Shown one piece after another: positions 1 to 7,376 of a stretch of DNA of 52,494 nucleotides. Made by a program: the position numbers and the translations under genes. Source of the stretch: Coriobacteriaceae bacterium (GTDB taxonomy: Bacteria > Actinomycetota > Coriobacteriia > Coriobacteriales > Coriobacteriaceae); NCBI GenBank assembly GCA_015062655.1, contig SUUG01000012.1, positions 1-52,494 on the forward strand. Direction: 5' to 3'. Position 1 is the stretch's first letter; each line of letters starts with the position of its first letter. The notes under the pieces were generated by a model. The model searched no databases and was not told the origin of the DNA. It saw only the letters and a list, made by a program, of their open reading frames with translations.

Positions 1-144
1 ACTGCTCCAAAACCAGCTTCCATCGGGTTTGACATTGAACATGGTTTGACTACCAGTCAGGATGTCACTGCTCCAAAACCGCACCGCGCGGCAAATCGCA
101 ATGATCTTGTTTGACTACCAGTCAGGATGTCACTGCTCCAAAAC
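1..144 (-). CRISPR. Leader-proximal end of a type II-A CRISPR array
   Basis: Two complete 36-bp repeats (44-79 and 109-144) and the last 13 bp of a third (1-13) are identical where they overlap. They enclose spacers of 30 bp (14-43) and 29 bp (80-108). Read on the minus strand the repeat begins GTTTTGGAGCAGTGACATCC and ends GGTAGTCAAAC, the usual polarity of type II repeats, so crRNA transcription follows the cas genes. The array continues off the left edge, so total length is unknown. The spacer at 80-108 lies nearest csn2 and should be the newest. The repeat pairs with the tracrRNA anti-repeat at 6257-6294. Spacer targets cannot be judged from here. Confidence 0.97.
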
Positions 145-199
145 CATTGGAGCAAATTCCCCTACTGCATGGAGACGGACACCCTGACTATCTGGAGCA
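145..199 (-). promoter_or_regulatory. CRISPR leader (short)
   Basis: Only 55 bp separate the csn2 stop from the first repeat, so the leader is very short or extends into the csn2 3' end. Its repeat-proximal end on the minus strand reads GAATTTGCTCCAATG. No clear promoter is visible, so the array is probably transcribed from the cas operon or from within csn2. The stretch 178-197 resembles the repeat with a small insertion, in the opposite orientation to the array repeats. Confidence 0.6.
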
Positions 200-880
200 T
201 TATTCTTCTAATAACTGCAAGTTAACATAGGTCTTGACCTCACGCTCAAAGGATCTCAAGTCATGCTCCCGTTCAAGCAGGAGAACTTTCAAATCGTGAA
301 AAAAGATGCGCTCATACACCTCATTGAGCTCATTTTCACCCAAAAAATTCTTCAATCCCATAAACACCAGAACGCCCTTGAACCCCATGTCCGACGCGAA
401 GTCAAGAAACGATATAAGGCTTTCAATGTACGCACCATGTTCCGAACGATCAACGGAAAACGCGTATGCCTTCAAGAACCTCGGTAGATCCCATTCTAAA
501 TCGAAACGGTACTCCCCCTCTATCTGAAAACTCGCCCGATCGATCACTCTCCTCAACCTTGCTCCCGCAACTTCGATCTCTTGACGCAGCTCCTCGTCCT
601 CAAGCAGAAATGACTCCATGACCGCAGGAAGCCTGCCTCCGAGTCGCTTTTCCTCCCATGGAAGCGCGAGCGGGTTTCCCACGACCAGGGGTGACCGCTC
701 GGCGGGCGCCCTCTCATCCCCATCCCAGACGTTGACGTAATCCCGCTCCCCATCCTCACCCAGACGCGCCATAGCTCGGCACACCCGGCAATAGAGTCGC
801 CGGTTCTCCACCTCAAGCACACGCGGCACGCCCGCCTCCACGTCAATGGCCGTCTCAACGCAGTTGAACACAAACCTCAT
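200..880 (-). CDS. csn2: Type II-A adaptation protein Csn2
   Basis: Csn2 forms a tetrameric ring that binds double-stranded DNA ends and takes part in spacer acquisition with Cas1-Cas2 and Cas9; its presence defines subtype II-A. The identification rests on position (last cas gene, directly before the array), on length (226 aa, typical for the short Csn2 group) and on the C-terminal pattern, a hydrophobic GFKGVLVFMGLKNFL strand followed by the acidic helical tail expected of the Csn2 fold. The start is placed at 880, where ATG overlaps the cas2 stop as ATGA. A longer frame opening at 952 would overlap cas2 by 76 bp and is less likely. No lesion is seen. Csn2 sequences diverge strongly, so the family call leans partly on context. 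Confidence 0.88.
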   Translation of the reverse strand: MRFVFNCVETAIDVEAGVPRVLEVENRRLYCRVCRAMARLGEDGERDYVNVWDGDERAPAERSPLVVGNPLALPWEEKRLGGRLPAVMESFLLEDEELRQEIEVAGARLRRVIDRASFQIEGEYRFDLEWDLPRFLKAYAFSVDRSEHGAYIESLISFLDFASDMGFKGVLVFMGLKNFLGENELNEVYERIFFHDLKVLLLEREHDLRSFEREVKTYVNLQLLEE

Positions 881-1212
881 AGCACCAGCAGGCATTCGCT
901 CGTATCGACCTCCGCATGCTCGAGCTGTTTTCCCGTAATGCACTCCATGCACGCAAACTGCTTCTCGGTAACGCGCAGAACCTGCACAAGACCGGAGGGC
1001 GGCTTGTTTTTCCTCAAACGCCCTATCGTCCCCGCCGCCGATGCCTCGTTAATCGCCAGCTTTGCATAGACTGATTTCTGAATCATGAGGAACCCGTCTT
1101 TAACGAGATACCTTCTAAACTGCGAATACCGTTTCCTTTGCACCGCAGTCTGCATCGGCAAGTCAAAGAAGACCAGCAGTCTCATATACCTATCCCTGTG
1201 TCCCTCGCTCAT
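877..1212 (-). CDS. cas2: CRISPR-associated protein Cas2
   Basis: Cas2 dimerises and bridges two Cas1 dimers in the spacer-integration complex. The 111-aa product has the Cas2 ferredoxin-like start MRLLVFFDLP at residues 10-19, with the conserved metal-site Asp17, followed by RKRYSQFRRYLVKDGFLMIQ and QKSVYAKL, typical of type II-A Cas2. It is translationally coupled at both ends: its ATG overlaps the cas1 stop and its stop overlaps the csn2 start, each as ATGA. An alternative start is the internal Met10, which would give a 102-aa protein. Confidence 0.95.
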   Translation of the reverse strand: MSEGHRDRYMRLLVFFDLPMQTAVQRKRYSQFRRYLVKDGFLMIQKSVYAKLAINEASAAGTIGRLRKNKPPSGLVQVLRVTEKQFACMECITGKQLEHAEVDTSECLLVL

Positions 1213-2087
1213 TCGACGGAAAACCTTTCGATTTCATCCACCGCAATCCTCTTGCAGAGAGCGTTAATGCAGTCCTGAACGTACAGCGAAACCACCGAGC
1301 CGAGTTTGTACGCGCCCCCGCGATACGCGAGGAGTCGATTCGGCATATCGGCGAGCAGGCGCTTCTCATCTGGACCAAAGGAATCCGCCACCCAGTCGTC
1401 CACAGTCCGGTCGACAACCGGTCGAAATGGCTCCATCAGATCGCAAGCGAAGTTGAACTCGTTGTACTCGCTTCTATGACAGATCCCCTGTTGTGTTAGA
1501 TAGCCGCGGGAAACGATCTCCCTGTTAACCATGGAGAGAAGCACAGCGTACCCGTAATTGAGCGCCGCGTTCGTCGCGCAGTCGATATCGCGGTTGAACC
1601 CCGGGCCGAACAGCGCCTGGAAGTAAACGCGCGCTGCATGCGCTTCCCGATTTGTGGTATCTCCCGACCTGACGTCATGCACTGCGTCTCTGAGCATCTT
1701 GGCCTCTTCGAGTCCCCGATCGCTCAACAAATCCGCTTGTTGCCGGATCTTATCGCGCACCACGCGCTGCCATACGCGCTTTTTGATGGGCTCGCTCCAG
1801 GCCATCTGCTCCATGATCCGTTTGCTTGTGTTATGCGCACCGTAAAGCGGAAGATATTGCCCAACCGGGTTGTGTTTCTCATTGGTGATGACCAGGGAGA
1901 TCTTCTGTTTCGCAAGCTCTGACAGGAGATAAGCCCCCACGTTAGCCTGCAACGTGTGCAAGACGACGCAGGAGATCTCTGACAGATGAACCTTGACCGT
2001 CTCATCTTCCTTGTGAACAACCATATAGCCGCTTTTGTAACTCAAACGGCACGGGTTCTCGATGAGAACCGTCCTAAAGCTCGTCAA
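1209..2087 (-). CDS. cas1: CRISPR-associated integrase Cas1 (type II-A)
   Basis: Cas1 is the metal-dependent integrase that inserts prespacers at the leader-proximal repeat. The 292-aa length is normal for type II-A. The N-terminal beta domain is followed by a helical catalytic domain with the expected triad: Glu149 in TNREAHAARVYF, His204 in GICHRSEYNEFNFACD, and the acidic Asp216/Glu219 in ACDLMEPFRP. The gene overlaps the end of the cas9 frame by 14 bp and the cas2 start by 4 bp, so it belongs to the same transcript. It appears intact, so the adaptation module looks preserved even though cas9 carries a stop codon. Confidence 0.97.
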   Translation of the reverse strand: MTSFRTVLIENPCRLSYKSGYMVVHKEDETVKVHLSEISCVVLHTLQANVGAYLLSELAKQKISLVITNEKHNPVGQYLPLYGAHNTSKRIMEQMAWSEPIKKRVWQRVVRDKIRQQADLLSDRGLEEAKMLRDAVHDVRSGDTTNREAHAARVYFQALFGPGFNRDIDCATNAALNYGYAVLLSMVNREIVSRGYLTQQGICHRSEYNEFNFACDLMEPFRPVVDRTVDDWVADSFGPDEKRLLADMPNRLLAYRGGAYKLGSVVSLYVQDCINALCKRIAVDEIERFSVE

Positions 2088-2874
2088 TGAACGTCCTTTT
2101 CTCGAACAGGCCTGTCACCGACTGGTCGATAAAGGCGAAGTTATGCGGTTTGAGCATGCTTGAAGCAATGTTCAACTGCATGCACCCACTTAGACGTGCC
2201 CCACCGATCGGCCTCATATCCTCCATATTTGATTTTGCAGCCATAAGAGCGATGAGCCCCTTGAGCACAAGCGTTTTATCGCTCACATCCAAGCCGGGGA
2301 ATGACCCCATTCTCTCTCGGAGCTTCAGCTTCTCTGCGAGCAGGCCGCAGTTTTTCTCAATTGAATGAAGGATGCTTACGAAGAGGCTATCAACCTTTTC
2401 CATTTCATCGGAGTTTATCGGCTTGCCCTCTAGCATGCGGAGAATTAACTTCGTATCTTTTTGGTCAAATGCTGGAGGTGTTGCGCACCGCACCTCGTTT
2501 TTCCCACGCAAAAGAACGCGAGATCCGCCTATCTCAATAACTTGCTGCTTCGGGATTCTCGCTCTCAGCACACGCACGAACGTAAACGGGGCGTCGCGCG
2601 ACTCGATAGACGCTGCATGCCGGCGCGCTACCTCATCGATATCGAAATTTGGAGATGTAGCCTGTTGGACCGATACTTCGGCGAACTGTATCGAGCGCCG
2701 ACCCTTGCAATCCCGCGCCTCGTAACAATAGAAATACGCAAACTGCTCGCGGCTAAATCCTCCGTACTTGCTCACATCAAGACCTTGTTTCAGAGCAATG
2801 GAAAGGCTCTTGCGTGCGTCTCGCGGGGAATAAACCGTTTGGTCCCAGAACGCACCATGATCGATCTCAGTCAT
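2074..2874 (-). CDS. cas9: Cas9 C-terminal (PAM-interacting) part, downstream of an in-frame stop
   Basis: This 266-codon frame is not an extra cas gene. It is in the same frame as the upstream cas9 ORF, separated only by TAG and nine sense codons. Its sequence is the Cas9 C-terminal domain: HGAFWDQTVYSP near residue 6, the KYGGF landmark at 36-40, and IDQSVTGLFE at 249-258, matching the LIHQSITGLYE tail of S. pyogenes Cas9. This domain reads the PAM; the Arg-x-Arg pair used by S. pyogenes for NGG is not evident, so another PAM is likely. The only start codon after the stop is ATG at 2874, with a poor ribosome site, so independent translation is doubtful. No second lesion is present. It overlaps cas1 by 14 bp. 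Confidence 0.93.
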   Translation of the reverse strand: MTEIDHGAFWDQTVYSPRDARKSLSIALKQGLDVSKYGGFSREQFAYFYCYEARDCKGRRSIQFAEVSVQQATSPNFDIDEVARRHAASIESRDAPFTFVRVLRARIPKQQVIEIGGSRVLLRGKNEVRCATPPAFDQKDTKLILRMLEGKPINSDEMEKVDSLFVSILHSIEKNCGLLAEKLKLRERMGSFPGLDVSDKTLVLKGLIALMAAKSNMEDMRPIGGARLSGCMQLNIASSMLKPHNFAFIDQSVTGLFEKRTFIDEL

Positions 2875-2901
2875 TCGCGTGAGGAACGCCTGCTTGCAAT
2901 T

Positions 2902-2904
2902 CTA
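2902..2904 (-). other. In-frame amber codon interrupting cas9
   Basis: The minus-strand codons here read AAA TAT TAG AAT TGC AAG, giving K-Y-stop-N-C-K. Aligned with S. pyogenes Cas9 the stop falls near Leu1087, just before the PAM-interacting domain. A single base change from a Leu, Gln, Tyr, Ser, Trp, Lys or Glu codon could create it. Ordinary genes in the window (femX-like, degT-like, nlpC-like) end in TAG, so the codon is not reassigned genome-wide. Confidence 0.95.
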
Positions 2905-5900
2905 ATATTTTCTGATCCGCTCGCATTCGAACCTGGCGTCCCAGAGATCGTTTTCGCGGAACACCTCACCGGTCTCGCGGTCGAGTCCGGATTTGAGGAA
3001 GCTCGCAATGAAGAACCCTCTCGTACCGGGCATTTTGCCTCGATTGCGCTCCTCGGCGCCCATCTCGCGGATATACGCTTTGATCTTCTGCTCGTATCCC
3101 ACGCGGTTCTCAAAGATCTCCCCATGGCGATACAACAGGAAACGTCCGATTTGGGCAGCGAGCAAGGCATCATGTGCGTGATGGAAGTCGTTGATCTCGC
3201 GGCACTTGAAATAGCCCTTGGCTTCACGCAGCTCACTTGAAAGGCTGGCGCGCACAGGCACATAGCGGCAATCGGGATAATGGTTTTGAACCATCATCTG
3301 GAACAGCTTGATGCTTTGGCTCGTTTCGACGAGCTGTCGAGCGATGAAACCCTTCATCTTGTTGTCGCTTATCGTCGTGCGCATCAAATTGTTATATTTT
3401 TTCTCCCCCATCATCCCGGCACGATGGAGCTCAAGCCAACGATCGCGCTGCGATCTCCTGATTGCAGGGCTGATGAGCAGATGGTCCGTCTTATCCTGGT
3501 TGTATTCCGAGAGGACGAGTGCCTTGTTCTCCAGGCTGTCATCCTTGATATACGCCTGCGGAATGATGTGGTCGATCTGATACTCGGAAAGCCGGTTGAT
3601 GTCGAGCGACCTGCCCGAGTACAGGCATTTGCCGCCCTGCAGGTAGTACAGAATGACACGCTCATCATCGAACGCCTTCGGATCCTGCTCCTTGAACTCC
3701 TGTTTCAGCCCCCTGTACTCCGCCCCCAGCACATTGACCGCGTCTTTCACCCTGTTATAGCGGCTCGTGGTCCTCCTTTTATCCCTCTCGTCCCTCGTCA
3801 CCTCAACGAAAACGTTCACAGGCGGCTTGCCAACGATCCGCGCGATCTCATCGAGGATCCGTACCGCCTGGTTCACGGTCCGCCGAACGGCCGGAGAGCC
3901 AGGCAGGTCCTCGACCTGCAGTTCGCCGGTCGCGGGAAGTTTTGCGAGGTTCTCCTGCTCGATCAACCCCTTGAAATCCAGGTTTTCGTCGTGGAGGACC
4001 TCCATCAGGACCATCGCACGCGTCCTGCCCGAAGCACCCTGCTCGCCTTCCCGCAGCACATCCATAATGGACTTGGGCCCGTTATCCGTCTTCGCCTTCA
4101 GGCCCCGCAAGAACCTTTTCGAGAGCCTTCCCCAGCCACTGAAGCGCTTCTTGCAAATCGTCTTGATCTGCTCTGGTGTGAGCCGGTCACCGTAATTCCG
4201 CTCCAACTCCTCTTTCAGGATCTTTCGATCTTCAAAAAGGGTGTTCCACAGAATGATCTCCTCGATCATGGGGATCCACGCCTCATCAAGCTCATCGACA
4301 TGGAACACGTCTTTGCAGAAGAAGCGATATGATGCCAAGCTGCTCTCGAACCCAGCCTCACCTTGGCCGCCGCCAACGCGAACATGCGGGCCCGCGCTCC
4401 CATTGCGCTGCAACCAGTTGGCGACATCCGCGAACTTGACCTTTCGTTTGCTTTTGAAAAGATCCTCGAAGATGCCGAGACGGTCATTGAAAGAATCGAA
4501 ACGACGCCGTTTGTCACCGTCTTCAGTGAACCATGCCCCGTTAAGCTCATTGAGCACGCAGAACTCCTCGTAGAGCAGGGAGCACCGTGGGAGAACAGGC
4601 TCGTCGAGCAAATACGTGCAGTCGTTGGTCATGCGCATGATGAAGTCGTTAGCGGCACGGTTCTTGTCGATGACCTGGTCCCAATTCCAGGGACGGATCG
4701 GCTCATGCTCCTTGCTGGGAAGGCACTCAGCCCAGGAGAAGCGGCGAGCACCCTTTGCATCGCGAGCCGCATTGGCCTTTGCAAGCGGCCCGACGTAGTA
4801 CGGGATACGAAACGTCACGAGCGACGTGAGCTTATCGCGCTCATCAAGCAGGAAGGGATAGTTCCTGCCCTGGTTATCGATGATCGCATTCATCTCCTCA
4901 AGATGCAGCTGGTAGGGGATGCTGCCGTTATCCCCCGTCTTCTGACGACGGAGGAATCTGCGCTCCTCGAACTTCTGCATCATCTCAAGGTAACGCTCGT
5001 CTTCAAGCGCCGGCGTGCCTGCGAAGAGCTTCTTGATCTCTTTGGCGAACTCCTCGTAATCGGTTTTATGGACTTCGTTGTACCTGGTATAACCCTTCGC
5101 GGCCTGCTTGTCGTAGAGCTTCGTTCCCGGATAGAGCTCCCCTCTGAAGAAAGCATCATATTCACGAGGGGCATACGCCCTTACAAGGCTCTTGAGCGTT
5201 GCCAGATCCCTGCCATATTTCTCATACTCGCGCACCTGGCAAAACGACAGCGTCTGTCCGTTCATGCCGGCGACAGCGCCCGTCTTTATCTCGCCTTCGC
5301 TCAGCCGCAGGATACCCATGAGGACGTATGCGCTATGCACCTCGTAAATCGCGTTGAACAACGGCAGACACTCATCGGGCACGGCAGGCAGGATCTCCTC
5401 CATCTTGTCGTCATCGCCCAGCGATGCCGATCCGAGCTCGACCCCCTCGAGCATGAGAATCTTGGAGAAATCGACCTTATATCCCACGAGCGCGCGGCCA
5501 AGGACCTTTGCGGTGGCCTTGAACTCGGGTGCTTCGATCCGGATCCTCTTCTGGATCTCGCTGGCGATGGAAGCCCGCTTCTGCTCCCCCGCTTTGAACG
5601 CCTTCGCGATCGCGACGGCATCAACGGTCACGGCGCATTCAAGGGCTTCACCGCGAAGCGCAAGCTCCTCGGCCATCTTGTTGATAGCATCATCGATGTT
5701 CACCGTGCGGGCGCTCAACCGCTTGTTATCCTGCTGCAGGAAGTTCCCTCGATGCTTCACGATATTATGAAACGCCAGGTAGATGAGGCGAATATCAGCC
5801 TTTTCATCGGTGGTCATGAGCCAGGCCCGAAGATGCGAGAGGGTGGGGAACCGCTTGTAATACTCCTTCTCGCTCAGGTCGGTGTCGTTGAAGAGCGGAG

Positions 5901-6219
5901 AATGAAACCCGCGGTCACTTGGCAGGAGGCGGGACTGGTTGAGGCGGTCGAAGAAGCTCCCATCGATCTTCTTGACCTCTTCGAGGAAGAGCTCTTGAAG
6001 GAGATTCAACCTCCAGCGTCGGCGGACATAGCGCCGCCGCTGGCTACGTTTGAGCCGGGTCTCAGCTGCGGTGGCGGCGGTCGGAAACACGCGGCTCCCC
6101 CAGACTGGTCTCCCCTTCCAGCGGGGGAGCTCTCCGTCAGGCGTGATGACCGCCCAACCCACCGAACCGGTTCCGAGGTCGAATCCGATACTGTACTCGT
6201 CAAGCTCCCTCAACTTCAT
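2902..6219 (-). CDS. cas9: Type II-A Cas9 nuclease, N-terminal 1105 residues
   Basis: RNA-guided DNA endonuclease. Counting from ATG 6219, the sequence shows RuvC-I (IGFDLGTGSVGW, Asp14), the Arg-rich bridge helix (RLKRSQRRRYVRRRW), the recognition lobe, RuvC-II (NVFVEVTRDE, Glu806), HNH (YQIDHIIPQ with His884 and Asn907, spaced exactly as His840/Asn863 in S. pyogenes) and RuvC-III (HHAHDALLAA, Asp1017). All catalytic residues are present. The frame ends at an amber codon just before the PAM-interacting domain; with that domain the protein would be 1381 aa, normal for II-A. Start 6219 is preferred over ATG 6234 because GAAGGG lies correctly upstream of it and the protein then begins close to RuvC-I. 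Without readthrough this product lacks PAM recognition and is expected to be inactive or impaired. Confidence 0.95.
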   Translation of the reverse strand: MKLRELDEYSIGFDLGTGSVGWAVITPDGELPRWKGRPVWGSRVFPTAATAAETRLKRSQRRRYVRRRWRLNLLQELFLEEVKKIDGSFFDRLNQSRLLPSDRGFHSPLFNDTDLSEKEYYKRFPTLSHLRAWLMTTDEKADIRLIYLAFHNIVKHRGNFLQQDNKRLSARTVNIDDAINKMAEELALRGEALECAVTVDAVAIAKAFKAGEQKRASIASEIQKRIRIEAPEFKATAKVLGRALVGYKVDFSKILMLEGVELGSASLGDDDKMEEILPAVPDECLPLFNAIYEVHSAYVLMGILRLSEGEIKTGAVAGMNGQTLSFCQVREYEKYGRDLATLKSLVRAYAPREYDAFFRGELYPGTKLYDKQAAKGYTRYNEVHKTDYEEFAKEIKKLFAGTPALEDERYLEMMQKFEERRFLRRQKTGDNGSIPYQLHLEEMNAIIDNQGRNYPFLLDERDKLTSLVTFRIPYYVGPLAKANAARDAKGARRFSWAECLPSKEHEPIRPWNWDQVIDKNRAANDFIMRMTNDCTYLLDEPVLPRCSLLYEEFCVLNELNGAWFTEDGDKRRRFDSFNDRLGIFEDLFKSKRKVKFADVANWLQRNGSAGPHVRVGGGQGEAGFESSLASYRFFCKDVFHVDELDEAWIPMIEEIILWNTLFEDRKILKEELERNYGDRLTPEQIKTICKKRFSGWGRLSKRFLRGLKAKTDNGPKSIMDVLREGEQGASGRTRAMVLMEVLHDENLDFKGLIEQENLAKLPATGELQVEDLPGSPAVRRTVNQAVRILDEIARIVGKPPVNVFVEVTRDERDKRRTTSRYNRVKDAVNVLGAEYRGLKQEFKEQDPKAFDDERVILYYLQGGKCLYSGRSLDINRLSEYQIDHIIPQAYIKDDSLENKALVLSEYNQDKTDHLLISPAIRRSQRDRWLELHRAGMMGEKKYNNLMRTTISDNKMKGFIARQLVETSQSIKLFQMMVQNHYPDCRYVPVRASLSSELREAKGYFKCREINDFHHAHDALLAAQIGRFLLYRHGEIFENRVGYEQKIKAYIREMGAEERNRGKMPGTRGFFIASFLKSGLDRETGEVFRENDLWDARFECERIRKY

Positions 6220-6221
6220 GC

Positions 6222-6249
6222 TTGCACCCTTCATCAGATGTGATATTCT
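6222..6249 (+). promoter_or_regulatory. tracrRNA promoter
   Basis: TTGCAC at 6222-6227 and TATTCT at 6244-6249 are separated by 16 bp. A TG pair precedes the -10 (6241-6242), giving an extended -10 box. The predicted start, about 6256, is where the anti-repeat begins. The promoter overlaps the cas9 5' untranslated region and ends 2 bp from its start codon, so tracrRNA and cas9 transcription may interfere with each other. Confidence 0.7.
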
Positions 6250-6255
6250 GCAATC

Positions 6256-6379
6256 GTCTTGATACCAGTCAGGACGTTACTGCGAGTCAAAATACGGCTT
6301 GAGCCACACTAGCCTTCGGGCGCCATGTAGATGGCATTTTGACTTCAGACGAGGGTCCCATTTGGGGCTCTCGTGCTTT
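6256..6379 (+). ncRNA. tracrRNA
   Basis: The anti-repeat (6257-6294) matches the CRISPR repeat over TACCAGTCAGG and its flanks, with two transitions in the 21-nt core, and ends in GAGTCAAAAT. This reproduces the bulged duplex of type II-A guides: GUUUUG/CAAAAU, a 2/4-nt bulge, then GCAGU/ACUGC. Downstream are the nexus hairpin GGCTTGAGCC (6296-6305), a GCC-TTCG-GGC tetraloop hairpin (6312-6321), the hairpin GCCAT-GTAG-ATGGC (6322-6335) and a terminator stem (6349-6374). The sequence from GAGTCAAAATACGG onward parallels the S. pyogenes GCAAGTTAAAATAAGG. The gene is divergent from cas9 and appears functional. Confidence 0.92.
6349..6378 (+). terminator. tracrRNA terminator hairpin
   Basis: An 11-bp stem with two G-U pairs (ACGAGGGTCCC / GGGGCTCTCGT) closes an ATTT loop and is followed by GCTTT. 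The U-tract is short, but stem and position fit the 3' end of a tracrRNA. Confidence 0.65.
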
Positions 6380-7031
6380 AACCCCTCACCTTCTTTCGCA
6401 CCGTCCTCATAAGCGCCTCAAGTGCTCTAGCTGTACACCTTTACCTTCTGCGCACAGGACGATATGGTTGCGCAAATCGGTCAGCGGTTTGTTTTCGCCC
6501 CTACTCCGACCGGCTGCGGCGTGCGGGCTGAATCAGCACCGGGGAAGTCGCCGCATGGGGGTGTCGGCGTGCTATGCGCACAGAGGGCGTCTGTCGAAAG
6601 TGCGCATGGTCAAGGCTGGCGGATCATTTTATTCACGCCTCTGTAATGGGGATAACCGATCGTCTCGGTGCTTTACGTGATGCTGAGGACGCCCCAATCC
6701 GTACCCTCGTGCAAAGGGCGACTGCTACATATTGTAGCCTCGAAAGACTCAGGCCATAGATATCATTCCCGGAGCGGTTTTTAGGCAATACGCGAGCGCT
6801 CACACCGCACGATCGGCACAGGAAGCAAGGTGCGAACCGCCCGGAGAAATCGTGAGAGCCCTATGTTCGCACCGCTCGCTCATGCCATGCGATCTTTGAC
6901 TGAAAAGGTACCTTGCTTCACGTTACGTCATCGAGCGCGTTCGCTCGTCGCACACAGTGCGCAATTTGACCAGTGGCGAAGCTGCAGGCCGACTCGCCTA
7001 AAACTGGCGCCCTCAGCCCAAAACGAAATGC

Positions 7032-7165
7032 CAGAAGTCCCCGCTGTGAACGGTTTTCCACTCAAATGTATGAAACAATATGCTTGTTCACTCTTCTGAC
7101 CAGCTCGCTTGTTGAATTGATTCCAACGCGAGGGGTTGTATATTCGTTCACAGAGGGGACTTCTG
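7032..7165. repeat. MITE-like element with 21-bp inverted ends
   Basis: The arms 7032-7052 (CAGAAGTCCCCGCTGTGAAC plus G) and 7145-7165 are inverted copies differing at one base. They enclose 92 bp that is comparatively AT-rich and has no ORF. The layout resembles a small non-autonomous element or a regulatory cruciform. No target-site duplication was identified. Confidence 0.5.
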
Positions 7166-7272
7166 TCAAAACGGCCCCCTGCTCGAAGGCTGTCAGAGCA
7201 TAAAAGCAACAATACGTCGCCGAACTCGCAAAGAAATCGCGCCGAGCGGCACCTCAGCCACCCAAGGCCGCA

Positions 7273-7333
7273 CCGAGCGTGCGTAACACGACATTTTCAG
7301 CCGAAAAAAGGTCGAATTACGAACGCTCGGCAT
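7273..7333. repeat. Intergenic palindrome, GCCGAGCGTTCG family, copy 1
   Basis: The left arm CCGAGCGTGCGTAACACGAC and the right arm (reverse complement CCGAGCGTTCGTAATTCGAC) match at 17 of 20 positions around an inner TTTTC...GAAAA stem. It lies just downstream of uvrC and could act in transcription termination. Two sister copies lie at 18856-18919 and 21136-21197. Confidence 0.75.
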
Positions 7334-7376
7334 CCCCCGGCGCCCGCAGCGGCCCCGGGCCCACCGTGCCCCGCGC

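Larger units (their letters stand above)
6380..7376. other. Gene-free region with inverted repeats
   Basis: No convincing gene is seen in about 1 kb between the tracrRNA terminator and the end of uvrC; the short frames lack ribosome sites and recognisable sequence. The base composition is less GC-rich than the flanking uvrC. It holds a GGTGCGAAC/GTTCGCACC inverted repeat near 6829-6872, a 21-bp inverted repeat at 7032-7165 and a palindrome at 7273-7333. Confidence 0.6.

Noticed and set aside
2074..2874. A novel 266-aa cas gene between cas9 and cas1
   Set aside because: It is in frame with cas9 and matches the Cas9 C-terminal domain (KYGGF and QSVTGLFE landmarks), so it is the continuation of cas9 after a stop codon.
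2902..2904. Genome-wide reassignment of TAG to an amino acid
   Set aside because: Several intact genes in the window end in TAG (for example the femX-like, degT-like and NlpC/P60 genes), so TAG is an ordinary stop here.
4363..6243. A 626-aa plus-strand ORF opposite cas9
   Set aside because: Exactly antisense to the RuvC/REC part of cas9, whose conserved motifs fix the coding strand.
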